This document shows positions 45,133-56,366 of a stretch of 64,000 bases of DNA, piece by piece. The DNA comes from Heterodera schachtii (lineage: Eukaryota; Nematoda; Chromadorea; Rhabditida; Heteroderidae). The stretch's first letter is position 1, and each line of letters opens with the position of its first letter. Position numbers and translations under genes: made by a program. The DNA lies in NCBI GenBank assembly GCA_023374025.1, contig SIJG01000066.1, positions 708,944 to 772,943 of the forward strand, in the 5' to 3' direction. A model generated the notes under the pieces. That model was given only the letters and a program-made list of their open reading frames with translations. It did no database searches and was not told the origin of the DNA.

Positions 45133-46227
45133 TCCGGAGAGAATATAATAATGTGAAGTGAAAATTGAATGTGTGTGTAAAAAATGTGAAAATAAATTAA
45201 TTAATTGTGAACAGATCGCCAAAAGAATGTTCAAATATCATCTTCTCACATGCCCCCGTCCATTCAAGAATTGGTCCCCAATTCTGATCAGTCTCCCCGG
45301 GCTCCTCTGATGCGACGTCCCCGGCGCATGGCGATGGCAGTGCTTCTTCATTGTTGATCTGTTGAATTTTCTGAAAATGAAAAAAAAAGAGGGAGGGATG
45401 GATTGGTTCAATGACTCGAATTTAAATGTGCCGTTGTCAGTCATGGGGTTGCCATTCTGATCAAAAGACAAAACAAAAAATTGTTCCAGCCATGGCTAAT
45501 TATCACCCATGGGGGTATTATTTTTCAACCTCCTCGGAAAGGGCGAGATAATAACAGCCTGGTAGATAAATGGAGACCGGGGGATTATTTTTCAATCCCG
45601 TCATAAAGGGCGGGGATAATTGGATACTGGGGGATTAATAGAGACTGGGTGATAATTAGAGAAAAATGGTAGGCGCCGCCGGGGAGGGGGAAAAATTGAA
45701 ATTTTGACCATTTTCAAACAGATTTTCACTGAAAAATGACGATTTTTAGGAAAAATTTTGAAAATTTTTAGCGGAATTTGGGGGCCGGAACTGCCGTGCT
45801 GGGAAAAATGTTAATTTTCAATCAATTTTGTTAAGGATTTTGCGCTTGAAGTCATAAATATACAGAAAATGGTGAAATTAATTAGTTAATTACTTAATAA
45901 ACGATTAGAATCGGCAAAACAGAATGGAGAGAAAAAATGGATAATTATTTTCACATTAAAAAAAATTTAAAAATAAATAAAATTTAAAAAAAATAAATTT
46001 TTGGTCAAAGAAATTTTAGAGGTTATTTTGCATGACAAATCTTTAAGTAGTCACTACAATGTACGATTTTCTGTTTTATTTTTTCGAAAAAACCATTATC
46101 ATTATTACGTCCGTTTTAGGGCGAAAATTTTAACAAATTTATGCATTTTTAAAAAACAACAAAATGCACAAATTAACATCTTAAAACAAAGTTGAAATTT
46201 GTAAAAATTCCCATTTCATTTCTAAGT
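45133..46227. other. AT-rich DNA, no gene seen
   Basis: 45225-45475 is less AT-rich and has a 77-codon minus frame without motifs. 45480-45660 contains GGGGGATTATTTTTCAA twice. No gene is supported. Confidence 0.4.
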
Positions 46228-46920
46228 TTACATTTTTTGTTCTCCAAATTGTTTCTTCCAATTGGAAATGGTCTGTCGGGTAATTTCCAACAATTTTGCA
46301 ATTTTTTCATCACTTATTTTTGGGTTTTTTCGCTTTATTTGCCAATACATTTTCATTTTGTCCATTTTTTCTTTCTTCATTAATCTTTCACAAATGCCAA
46401 ATTGTTTCTTCCATTCTTTAATTACTGAATGGCTAATTCCAATTTTCTTACAAATTTCTGCATAATTTTTCTTCCATTCTTTTGTCGAGTATTTTCTTCC
46501 TTTTTGCTTATACTCATTTCTCATTGTTACGAATTTTTGCACACATTCAATTTTTTGTTCATCCGTTTTTAATTTGTTTTTTGCATTTGTATAATCCTAA
46601 TTCTTTGATCCATTTATAAATGTATTGGCGATTTGTCCCCAATGTTTTCGCTATTTCGAGTTAATTTTATCCCATTCGTTTTTTGAATATTTTTTCCTCT
46701 TTTGCTTGAGTTTCTCTTTAATTTTATTGAATTTGTGAATAATTTCTCGCTTTTTCTGTTCATTTTCATTTTCATCATTTCCTTTTTCTTCTTCTTTTTG
46801 TTCCCATTTTTCTCCAAATATTTCGTCAAATGTTTTTTCCTCCAATTTTTTCTTTTCTGCTCCAATTTCAATTTGCATAATTAAAAAAGCAATTAAAATT
46901 GAAATTTGGCACACTTTCAT
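46228..46920 (-). pseudogene. secreted HTH-repeat family, locus 3 (best preserved)
   Basis: Start at 46920: MKVCQISILIAFLIMQIEIG is a signal peptide, followed by AEKKKLEEKTFDEIFGEKW and a charged linker. Three HTH units follow: LGTNRQYIYKWIKELG, ICKKIGISHSVIKEWKKQFG and IAKLLEITRQTISNWKKQFG, each preceded by a K-Y-S-x-x-E-W type helix (KYSKNEWDKIN, KYSTKEWKKNY). The frame changes between signal/linker and unit 1 (about 46663) and again between units 1 and 2 (about 46580), so the sequence as given does not make one protein; units 2-3 form a clean 104-codon frame (46228-46542). I know no named family with this design. HTH shape suggests DNA binding and the signal peptide secretion; both are inferences. 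Confidence 0.62.
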
Positions 46921-47345
46921 TTTCCTTCCCTTATATAATTAATTCTCTTTAAATTTTTTGAGGATCTTTAGGCTTTGTATTTTTGGTTCAGTTATTTTAT
47001 GCGATTTAATTTAATTATGATTTAATTTGAATTAATTTATGAAAAGGGCTATAATTGAAGTAAAATATGTATAATATGAGCAATTTGACAGAATTTATTG
47101 AATAAAATGTTTGTTAAGGTATGTGATTTGACGACGTTATTAGGCATATTAAATGTTTTATATTGAAAAAGATAATAAAAAATCAGGACATATTTAATGC
47201 TTCCGATTAATTGCTTAAATCAGGACAAATTCAAAAAATCGGTATATGATAATTTAATATGTATTTTGAAAATATTTTGCGTTCTCGGCAATGTCGGTGG
47301 TCACTTTCATGAAAGTGAACGCCGACATTGCCGAGAACGCCAAAA
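46921..47345. repeat. 5' flank of HTH locus 3 with a palindrome
   Basis: Matches 3525-3690 and 55860-56150. At 47280-47343, TTCTCGGCAATGTCGG faces its complement around CACTTTCATGAAAGTG. Possible promoter region shared by the family. Confidence 0.5.
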
Positions 47346-47845
47346 CATTTTAAAAATAATCAACGAAAACAGCTAACAGCCAAAATCTGCCATACTCTTC
47401 ATCCTTGATGTCAAAAAAGATGTGTGACGAGAGAGTAGCTGCGGATAATGAATACGGATTATCTGCAGATTTTTTATCTGCATCTACCCTATCAGCAGGT
47501 CATCATTAGCTGCATATAACTAACTATCTTTAGGACTATGAATACCAGCAAGTCCGTGATTTATGTCCATATATTTCCATTTTGTCCATAGTTTGGTATT
47601 ATGTCCATATGAAAATATTCTGTCGCTTAATTTTCAACATTTTTTGCAATTTTTGAGCAAATTTTTATGGATTTACTCTTTTTGATTTTCTCCTTTTATA
47701 TTTGCCAATACATTTTCATTTTTTCCATTTTTTCGCCAAAATGTGTCTTCCATTTCATAATTATATCATGGTCAATGTCAATTTGTTTTCCTTATTGTAA
47801 TAAGGAATTATTGTCAAGAGCATAATATTTCTGAGCGTGCTGAGA

Positions 47846-48367
47846 CGATGCGAAAAAAAACTCAGTGATTGATTGGTCATTTTCCGGAAGCCGATCGCAC
47901 CACTTTCGGGGCACCAAAAGTGCCTGATCCGGAACCCGGACCGGCCCGGTTAAGAACAATTTTTTGTTCAGTTTTTCAAGGGCTATCTCCCAGGCCTGGT
48001 CCGGTTCTTGATCCATTCACTTGGTGCCCGTCATGGGTCGGACACATCTGCCGGAGGACCCTCAGCCTCGCCCCCGACCATGTCGATGGCCAACCCAAGC
48101 TAAGCTTGCCGGTACCAGCGGCTTTTTTGTACAGCTCGATGAGCTCTACAAACGATCTCAATGGCGTCCGGTTGTGTCTACTACAAATGTAGAAAATTGA
48201 CGAGAGGGGATGCGAAAAATTGAAAAATTAAAAAAAATTGAAAATGACTTTCGTCCCGCCGTACATTAGGGTTAACCGGACGGCGCCGTGATTTTGAATT
48301 GAATTATTTAATTTATTTATTTAATTAATTTATTTAATTTATCAATCACTGAGTTTTTTTCGCATCG
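47846..48367. mobile_element. inverted-repeat element with GC-rich core
   Basis: CGATGCGAAAAAAAACTCAG at 47847 is mirrored by CTGAGTTTTTTTCGCATCG at 48349-48367. The 47880-48160 core is much richer in G+C than its surroundings and open in more than one frame, but no protein family was recognised. Possibly captured DNA. Confidence 0.45.
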
Positions 48368-48450
48368 CCCAAACTGAGTTTTTTTTCGCATCGCCCAAAC
48401 TGAGTTTTTTTCGCATCGCCCACACTGAGTTTTTTTTTCGTATCGACCTA
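48343..48450. repeat. tandem repeat, about four 27-bp units
   Basis: Unit CACTGAGTTTTTTTCGCATC followed by GCCCAAA, four times, the last diverged (TTCGTATCG). It extends the right end of the 47846 element. Confidence 0.8.
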
Positions 48451-48999
48451 GCACCTTTCTGAGTCATAAATCAACGTAGGAATTTCAAATAATTAGTAAT
48501 TTTATTTCCCGGTGTTATGGGAACAGGGGATTGCCGCGAGTTACTGCTTTTTCCTCCTTACCTCGAAAAATATGAAGGTCTTCAGTACCCCAGCTAGTCG
48601 ATTCTGATGTTTTTTTTAGTCAGAGCCATGGGAAATCATTGCCAAATAAATTTAACGGTGAGAAATGTTATGTCATTTATGTCATTTATTCAAAAATAAA
48701 AATAACCAAAAGAAGGGCATGTGCCACTTACACTTTTGGTGGAAATGAGGTCAAATGTGAAGTAGTGATAAAGACAACAAAATGAAATTTTGATTGGAAA
48801 AGTAGAAAGTCAGATAGCGGTGAAAGAAGACAATTGAATTTGGAGAAGCATATAGTCAGACCTCCAACGAAAAGAAATTTGTTTTAGGAGTTGGAGAAAA
48901 AAAAAATTTTTTTTTTGAGGAAAAATTTTGGTTAGAAATTTGAGGTACTGAATTAAATGTATTGTTTTTTTTGTGGAAATGTTTGGAGGTCTGACAGAA
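48451..48999. other. no gene seen
   Basis: AT-rich, unremarkable sequence between the tandem repeat and the retroelement frame. Confidence 0.4.
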
Positions 49000-49695
49000 C
49001 TATTTATTGAAAAGATGAGGGTATTGTTTTTCGAGTGATTGAATTTGGTGAACAATTTTGTCGGTTGGTGGTAATGATTTTAATGCGTCATAACATACGA
49101 GGATTGTTTGGTCAAAAACATCCGGTGGTTTGGACATGTCTTCACAGGCCTCCTTCTGGTTTGGTCCATTTTCTTTGACGGGAGTCGGAACATTTGTCTG
49201 GCGAGGTTGCATTGCTGGTGCCACGGGAGCAGGGTTTTGTTGACGTTTTCGGAGACGCGCTTCGTATTCCTCTTTGAGTTGTTCTTTGGACAGCGCCGGG
49301 CGGACGAACAGGCGGTTCAGGTTTTGTAGAGAACGGAGTCGAGCACGCTCGCGCTTCCATCCTCCGAGTGCCATGTGTTGGTGTGTGGTTGTCGGCATGA
49401 CCACCTTGAGCGGGCGTGGTGTTGTTCGTTGCGGGTCGTACCGTCCGAGTCGAAAGACGGCGGTTGGTTGGGCCTCAACTTCAAGATGGTCCAGGATTTT
49501 TGTGGCGGCTTCCCTGTCTTCCTGAACACGCTCCGATGGGCGAATGGCATTGCTTTCCGGGAGACCAATGAAGACCAGGGTGCGTTGTCGTTCTTGTTCC
49601 GCGAGTGCGACAGTGTTTGGGTCCAGGTCCAGTGGGGGTGCCATTGAACGTTTTGCGCGAGGCGGAGTGATGTTTGATGCGTTGGTTCGTTTCAT
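49000..49695 (-). CDS. retroelement ORF1-like protein
   Basis: 231-codon open frame from MKRTNASNITPPRAKRSMAP. The centre reads TLVFIGLPES, AATKILDHLEVEAQPTAVFR, LGRYDPQRTTPRPLKVVMPT and LGGWKRERARLRSLQNLNRL, the RNA-binding-like pattern of nucleic-acid chaperone proteins encoded before the reverse transcriptase in nematode non-LTR retrotransposons (family-level recall). The C-terminal third is proline/lysine-rich. No endonuclease or reverse transcriptase follows downstream (toward 48.4 kb), so it is a solo ORF: a 5' fragment of an element or a kept copy. It sits beside the truncated end of the RING paralogue. Codons are much richer in G+C than its surroundings. Confidence 0.6.
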   Translation of the reverse strand: MKRTNASNITPPRAKRSMAPPLDLDPNTVALAEQERQRTLVFIGLPESNAIRPSERVQEDREAATKILDHLEVEAQPTAVFRLGRYDPQRTTPRPLKVVMPTTTHQHMALGGWKRERARLRSLQNLNRLFVRPALSKEQLKEEYEARLRKRQQNPAPVAPAMQPRQTNVPTPVKENGPNQKEACEDMSKPPDVFDQTILVCYDALKSLPPTDKIVHQIQSLEKQYPHLFNK

Positions 49696-50058
49696 GTCGA
49701 TTAATTAGAAAAGAATATTGTTTGTTTTTTGCGATCTTAATTGGACTATCACTAGTCTTTATGAATGCCGAAAGGCAATGTAATGATTCTGCTCGCTGTA
49801 AATAAAAATATACATCAATTAGCGGCTGAACAGCCACCGAAAGGAAATGGAAAATTCTTTTCTTGCTAATCTAAGCGTATCAATTGCACAAAAAATTTGA
49901 CATTTACCACAAATGACAGTCATAATTATTATATTTTGAATTAAATTTTAAATACCAGGCTATTCTAATATTAAGTCAAATCTGAAAAGCATCCTCATAA
50001 CTATATCTATAAATTTATAAATTTTCTATATCCATATTAAAATTATTTTTCATTTAAC

Positions 50059-51172
50059 CTGATGCTATTTGAAAGTTGACCAGGTTCGACCTTGCCATTT
50101 GTACTTGGTAAAAAATTAACAACCTCAGCATCACCTCGCATGTCGAATTCGAATGTATTAGTTGAAATGAGGGTGTATTTTTCAAATAAAAAAGACCTAA
50201 AAATTTTTCAGTGTAAAATTTTTTCAAAATTTTTCTAATTGGCGAAAATGGCGACACCCAGAATAGGAAATTTTGATTTAACATAAAATTTTTTCTTACA
50301 TTTATTATATTTTACCTCACCTAAAAAATCGCTTGTTTTTTATTATGACAATTTCAATGCTATTTTCATTCCCCCGCCCATCTCCATAACATGAGTGTGC
50401 CATAAGAATGTCGAATAGTACGGTAACCATAAATTTGGCTTCATCTCCAGCGCTATGCTGGTAAAATTCGCTTCCGAGCGTATAGTTTTCGTGTCGTGGA
50501 CGAGGCCGGATATTGCATTCAAGCACGATTTCATAATTTGTCAATTCTCCATTTTGTGCATCGCCTTCATCAAAGTTAAGCAAAGTGAATGTTTTCTGTG
50601 CCAATGGTTCAATGCCAAAACCGAGCACAAGCGGTTCCGCCTGAAGCAGAAAGATGCTACTTCGGGAACACAAATTCCTGCATAAAATTTTATGTGTATA
50701 GATTGATCTCCGTGGATGCTAAATTCAATAATTACTCTAGGCCAATAATAATTAAGTATGTAATTAATATTTAGCACAAAAATTTCTAAAATGGCACCGA
50801 TTAAATAATAATGGACCTTTTATTTAATTATTAATTATAGTAGTGTATATAAATCACCCATTTGTTACATCAAAAGCATCCACCCACCCATTCATTTGAG
50901 TTAGCGTAGCTGATTTTGATTGTTGCATTCGGGTCATTCTGATCGCAATTTGTGAAGTTCAAATCTAGCCAAATGCATGAATATATGCCACCATCTCTAG
51001 GTTCTGGCATTGCTTGTTCAATTTTGCGTATTATATTATCATTATTGTGTTTACACATCAGTTGCACCAAATAAAAGACAGTGTTTGGCCTTACGCATAT
51101 TTGAATTGACAAATTTAGTGGAATAAAAAACAATAAAAAAATATTTAAGATGACAGTAATGATAAGAAGCAT
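50059..51172 (-). pseudogene. decayed paralogue of the secreted RING protein, RING exons missing
   Basis: Three exons match the first three of 22127-24030 at the same splice sites: 50888-51172 (signal peptide MLLIITVILNIFLLFFIPLN then ICVRPNTVFYLVQLMCKHNN), 50321-50677 and 50059-50196 (FEFDMRGDAEVVNFLPSTNG). Exon 2 has a TAG in place of the tryptophan of PKWQL and an extra base a few codons later, so it cannot be read through. Exon 3 is intact and its donor is conserved, but no small exon 4 and no RING exons follow; the sequence instead leads into the retroelement ORF1-like frame below 49.8 kb. Orientation is inverted with respect to the intact gene 26 kb away. Confidence 0.85.
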
Positions 51173-51863
51173 ACTCTAAATGATTCATTAAATTTTTTGG
51201 GATTTTTAGAATAAAACATAATTAATTTTTAAAAATTTATTCCTATAAAATTCGAAAACTTTTGGTTCAAACTAATAACGCTAAAAATATGGCAATTTTG
51301 GTAAAAAAAAAATTACCTATTTAAAATATGATTAAATCAATTTTTCCCGATGTCGTCAACTGGCACCGCAAGGACTATAATTTTCTTTAATTTTAAATTT
51401 GCAAAAAAAAATTACTTGAAAATTGTTTAAAATTGGAATAAACATTCTAATTCCTAAAATACCATTTTCTTCTATTTAATCACAATATCTATTCATTTTT
51501 AGGAATAAATCTATTCACAAATAGCAATAAATTCAAAAAAATTTTCCAATTAAAAATAAAATGAATAATCTTATTCAAATTAAATTTGAAATGGTGAAAT
51601 AAATAAATTTATAAAAAATGATTTATTATTTATTTTAAAGAATGACGCAATTAAATGAATGAATAATATTCAAATTAATTTAAAATCATGGAAATCAGTA
51701 GAATTATCCAAAACCCCTTAAGATTTAATATAATTTATTATTTATATTTATGAGAATGATGCAATTAAAAATAATATGAATAAAAATATTATAACGTAAA
51801 TTTAAAATGGTGAATCGAATTATCAAAAATACTTTATTTATTTAATTTATTATTTTATTGCAG
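51173..51863. other. AT-rich DNA, no gene seen
   Basis: Very AT-rich; repeated AATAATATGAATAAA-like words at 51540-51800. Nothing coding. Confidence 0.4.
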
Positions 51864-52105
51864 TGAAAATTCAGAAAATGTTAACTAAGATTGCTTGGCC
51901 AGGTTTTGATCACTTTTCGTACCATTTCATACATCAGCCATCAATTACAGCATTGGATTTATGCTTGACTTTTCTTTACATTATTGCCCTAACATTTGAC
52001 CAGGATAAAGACGACTTTCAAATTGCGTTGGTTTATGCGGCCTCAAATTTGCGCATTGCCATTCTCTGTGTTGCAATTGAACTTACCATATGGCGTAAAT
52101 TTTAA
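51864..52105 (+). CDS. possible terminal exon of an unrecognised membrane protein
   Basis: After TTTTATTGCAG, a frame reads KMLTKIAWPGFDHFSYHFIH, then ALDLCLTFLYIIALTF and LVYAASNLRIAILCVAIELT, ending WRKF at TAA 52103-52105. Two hydrophobic stretches could be membrane helices. Composition is coding-like against AT-rich flanks. No upstream exon was found, so it is either a C-terminal fragment or a relic. Confidence 0.35.
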
Positions 52106-52351
52106 AATGTTAAAAAATTATTTTAATTTAATTCGAATAAAAAAGTTCTAGCAAAGAAAACAAGAAAATCTAATATTGGATGCAGTTGAGCAGATTTATG
52201 GCTAATTTATCTTCAAAAAAACTAAATCACGAACTACTATTAATATTTATATAATTAAAGCCAGATAAAAAAATAATTAAATCCTAAACTACAACAAAAT
52301 GTATTTGTTAAAAATCTGAGAAATATGTTTTTACAAAAACCCTGGTGTTCT

Positions 52352-53719
52352 TCAGTCGAGCATCACCGACTTTGGTGGCACTTCCACCGATTGACGACCG
52401 TACTCCTGTCCAATGCCAATACCGTAGTCGTCCGTCTGCCCACTCATTGCCCCGTCCTCCTCCTCATACAGTTCATCCTCCTCCTCCGCCGATGCATCAA
52501 ATTCTCTGCTGCTGTCTTCCGTTCCGTAGTAATTATTCTGATAATCATCATTCTCATCGGCCATGTCCAAATTGGTGCCGGCCGAAGTGTACGATGGCAG
52601 CGAGTTACGGTCGGCTGCCTCCGGTGTACTGTAAGGAACGGTCGCAAGCGAACGAGCATGGGCGGGTGAAGGCACAGCTGTTTGAACTGATAATGGATGT
52701 TGATAATTAATATAAATTAGAAATAAAATTATTAAAGAAAAAATTGAAATAAATTCAATATTCAATTAAAATTCCAAATATCCCCCCATTTTCGGAAAAT
52801 TAAGCTATGAATCAATTGGCATTTGAAGTAGAGAGCGGGTATGGACCGAATCCGTATACGGATTTTTACGGATCCGTAGTCCGTAATCCGTATTTTTTGG
52901 GCCGATACGGATTTTTACGGAGTACGGATTGTCCGGATTTTTAGTCCGTAAGTCCGTAATCCGTATGGATGCCTAGTCCGTAGTCCTGATCCTGATCCGT
53001 ATTATCCCAAAATTCCGCTCTCTAATTTGAAGCATACCTTTTTCATTTATCGAATGCATTTGGTGGGCTGGCACTGCTTTTAGAACCATTGGCTTGGCTA
53101 AATAAACATTTTAAAGGCATTAAAATTCTGCAAAAATTCTGGTTCTAATTATAATTATTCGAAATTTAAATTGGTTTTACCTGGTGACTTTTTGTCTTTT
53201 GCTTGTGCTACTTTGGCAATTGCGATTTTTTTGACTAAAATTTTCTATTTAATTGAATTATTAATTAATTATTTAATTGCCTGTTTTAGGCGCTCCCTTT
53301 ACTGCTTTTGCCGCTTTGCCTTTCTTTGCTGGCTTTGCTTTTTTAGCTGTTTCAAAATTTTAACAAAATTTAAATTTATTAAAATTAAATTCGTTCCCCA
53401 CCTTTAATGCCTTTAGTATCATTTTTAGGTTTCAATTTTTTTGCCGCTTTTCCTTTTGCTGGGCTTTTGCCTCCTTTTACCGGTGCTTTTCCTTTTGCTG
53501 GTGATGCCGCCACTGCTCCTTTAAAGGAATATTAATTATATAAAATATATTGAAATTCATTTTGACCTTTTTTGTTGTCTTTTTTGACAGCCTTTGAATT
53601 TGCTAAAAAATAAATAAAAATATTTTTTTTTATAATTTAATAAAATGTTTTTGCCCACCCATTTCCATTAGGACAGCCATCACTAAGCAAACCATGGCTA
53701 TGAAGAGAATGGTGCGCAT
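52352..53719 (-). CDS. predicted secreted histone-H1-like protein with acidic tail, left copy
   Basis: Exons: 53659-53719, 53567-53602, 53402-53518, 53281-53346, 53181-53234, 53038-53097, 52352-52686. Same structure as the right copy (60149-61515), described there. It starts MRTILFIAMVCLVMAVLMEM, a signal peptide. The last exon encodes VQTAVPSPAHARSLATVPYS and the acidic stretch SAEEEDELYEEEDG, ending VEVPPKSVMLD. Against the right copy the tail differs at several residues (PSP/PPP, NYYG/YFYG, ASAEEEDEL/GSADEEDEM), so both are open and evolving rather than identical. Intron 6 holds the hAT element at 52829-53024. TATA-like CTTTTTATA (53775-53783) lies 56 bp upstream. Confidence 0.75.
52829..53024. 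mobile_element. hAT element with ACGGATCCGTA words (left arm)
   Basis: 196 bp, TAGAGAGCGGGTATGG to CCGCTCTCTA, exact 8-bp duplication ATTTGAAG (52821-52828, 53025-53032). Packed with ACGGATTTTTACGGATCCGT words. Lies in intron 6 of the H1-like gene. Confidence 0.88.
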
Positions 53720-53774
53720 TTTGTGAGGATAATTTAAATGAAAATAATGATATGTTTTTCGGCATTTCCAATTG

Positions 53775-53783
53775 CTTTTTATA
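53775..53783 (-). promoter_or_regulatory. TATA-like box, left H1-like gene
   Basis: TATAAAAAG on the minus strand, 56 bp before the start codon; ATGCCA on the plus strand follows at 53792-53797. Mirrors the right copy. Confidence 0.45.
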
Positions 53784-54739
53784 TGGCTCCGATGCCAAAT
53801 TTTATTTTGAAATATTTGAGTAAATAGTTGGCCAAAGAGAGAGAGTGGAAAAGACATCGACAGAATGCGATTTTTTAATGTTTTTTATCATTTATTTTTA
53901 TTTTTTCCATTTCCGGCCATTTCTTCATTTATTTGCCACATAAAATTTCTATTTGCATTCAACATTTTTAATTCATGACATCATTAAAGATAAAAAATAA
54001 TAATTACGAAATTATTTTATTAAGACAAATTTGCACAATCAATTAATATCATCTCTAGCTTAATATTTAAATAATTTATTCTTAAAATGCATTTGATGTT
54101 GGTCGAATTCTGTTGCTATTTCCGCGATTGTCGGAATTGGCATTTATGAAAACTCGGAATTTATGCATTTTATTTAGGGTTGAGCACGGTCGTTTATCCG
54201 AACAGAAACCGAAAACCGTGGGTACCGGTTTTTCGGTTTTAAAAATACACCCCTAAAGATGGCACCTCGCCAGGAACATGGACGGTTTTTAAAGTTTTTT
54301 ATATATTTCACCAAAAGAAATGTTTATTTTCACCCAAAATCTGTTAGCAAATTTTAAATTTTTATTCATTTCAAAAATAAACTAAAAAGTGAAAATTTTA
54401 GATTATTATTTTTTTTAAATATGATATGATATTTTAATACCATATTTAGTCATTTTAAAGTTTTATTTTATATTTAGCGAATTTGAAGAAATTTTTGAAA
54501 ATTTGCCACAAATTGCGTATCACGGTCGCACATTTAAAAACTCAAAATTTTCCTTTTAAACACCAATTTTTTAAAAATTTTCTTTTTCGAAGGGGTTCAG
54601 TCATGCAAACCCCATGATAAGGGGGGGGGCTGCGGTGCCGATAGGCGCCACTTGGGAAATTTTTGAAAATTATACCCTTAACAAATTTATGCAATTTTAA
54701 TAACAATAAAATTCAAATGGATAATTATTTTATAAATTT

Positions 54740-55323
54740 GTCAACAGCACTAAACAAAAACAAAACCCCATTCCCATCTAAAACTAAAGATTTTCTTCTC
54801 AAAATTGTTTTTCCAAGTGGAAAATGTCCGTCGTTTAATTTCTTTAATTTCCAACATTTTGCAATTTCATCATCAATTATTATTGGATTTTCTCTTTTTA
54901 TTTTCCAATACATTTTCATTGTTTCCATTTTTTCTTTCTCCGTTATTTTTTTCTACTCATTCCGAATTGTTTCATCCATTTTTGAATTGTTCCATAACTT
55001 ACTCCAATTTTATTACAAATTTCCATATTTTCATTCCATTCTTTTCTTAAATATTTTCTTCCTTTTTGCTTTCTAAATTTTTGCACAATTTCAATTTTTT
55101 GTTCATCCATTTTCAATTTGTAACATTTGATTTTTTGAAGATTTAATTCTTTAATCCATTTGTAAATATATTTACGATTTGTCCCTAATTTTTTCCCTAT
55201 TTTCTGTTCAATTTTTCTCCATTCATTTTTAGAATATTTTCTTTCTTTTTGCTTAATTTTCTCTTTAATATTATAGAATTTCTCAACAATTTCCCTCTTT
55301 TTCTGATCATTTTCATTTAATCA
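54740..55323 (-). pseudogene. secreted HTH-repeat family, locus 4 (left arm)
   Basis: Near-identical inverse of locus 5 (58293-58880). Two HTH units are open (55323 to 54942), the third is frameshifted. The signal peptide part is missing: at 55323 the family sequence meets unrelated DNA. The family's usual 5' flank reappears at 55860-56150, so the gene was split by later insertions. Confidence 0.55.
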
Positions 55324-55474
55324 TTTCCTTGTTCTCCCGACCAAGACCCGACATTGCTGACCCCGACACTCCCGATCACCGAACCCCGATGGTCTGGTTG
55401 TACTTTCTCAATTTGTCTTCGTTGGAATGTTTTTAAAAAAATTATTTGGATGAAATGCTCCAAAGTGTTGTGAA

Positions 55475-55604
55475 CAGGGCTGGCCGTGATTGAATTACCA
55501 ATCACGGAAATCCGTGATCCGTGATTATAAAAAAAATTTTCTGAATAATTTTTCTATTTAAATTTATTAACAAAAAACGGAATTTAATCGCTGGAAAAAA
55601 TCCA
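55475..55604. mobile_element. duplicated end of the central hAT element (left arm)
   Basis: CAGGGCTGGCCGTGATTG onward repeats, inverted, the right end of the 56367-58141 element up to 58012; preceded by GTTGTGAA, the complement of that element's target duplication. Only one end is present. Confidence 0.75.
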
Positions 55605-56366
55605 AAATGTTTAAAAAGAAAATTATTTATTTATTAAAGCGATTGTATTTAAAATTATACTTAAAATTGTCCAAATTTATCGATTGGAGCTAATTTTTAA
55701 GAAAATAGAGGATTTTTAGGGTCCGGCATGTGAAAATTTTTTGAAATTTTGGTGTAACAAATTTTTGTCCAAAAATGTCAAATTTCGTCAAACTTAAATT
55801 TTAGATAGAATATTAACACATAAAATTTCAAAATTTATTACAGTTATTTTATGCGATTTGAATTTAATATATGATCTAATTTAAATTAATTTTTTATAAA
55901 AAAGGCTAAAATTGGAGGAAAATATGTATAAGATGAGAAATTTTGACATGATTTATTGAAAAAAAATAGTTATTCATGTATGTGATTTGAAGACGAGATT
56001 AGGAATATTAAATGTTTTATATTGAAAATGTAAAAAACCAGGACATATTTAATGTTTCCAATTAATTGCTTAAAATCAGGGCAAATTCAAAATATCAGGA
56101 AATTAATTATATTAATTTTGATTTTGAAAATATTTAGGCATTCTCGGCAATGTCGGCGCACTCACATATGACCCGTTAAATTGATGAATTAATTTATTTT
56201 TCTTAAAAAGCAAATTTGCGCACCACGGGAATTTTTTTTGTGATCATTAGAGCTCATTAGAGAAGATGTTTAAATGATTATTCTTAGCATTGGTGGGCTT
56301 GAGCTGAGTCCTGTTGGAAATCCATTCCCTTCGCCCAAAATGGCGCTTGGCCAAAGGCTTCACAAC
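55605..56366. repeat. palindrome spacer with HTH-family 5' flank
   Basis: 55860-56150 matches the flanks at 46990-47290 and 3525-3690, ending ATTCTCGGCAATGTCGGC. No gene. Confidence 0.45.

Noticed and set aside
48100..48150. GTACAAAAAAGC next to GGTACC and AAGCTT, resembling cloning-vector sequence
   Set aside because: The match is about 12 bases only, with no further vector sequence around it; coincidence inside a GC-rich repeat core is more likely.
48343..48450. Possible CRISPR-like array
   Set aside because: The units are contiguous tandem repeats without unique spacers, and the genome is eukaryotic. The same holds for the iterated words in the transposon ends.
52325..52710. Two overlapping plus-strand frames of about 115-120 codons
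   Set aside because: They are shadows opposite the last exon of the left H1-like gene; their counterparts in the other arm are not better conserved than the real frame.
54663..55076. 137-codon plus-strand frame rich in phenylalanine and isoleucine
   Set aside because: It is the complement of lysine-rich HTH-repeat coding sequence; such F/I/L-rich frames recur opposite every HTH locus.
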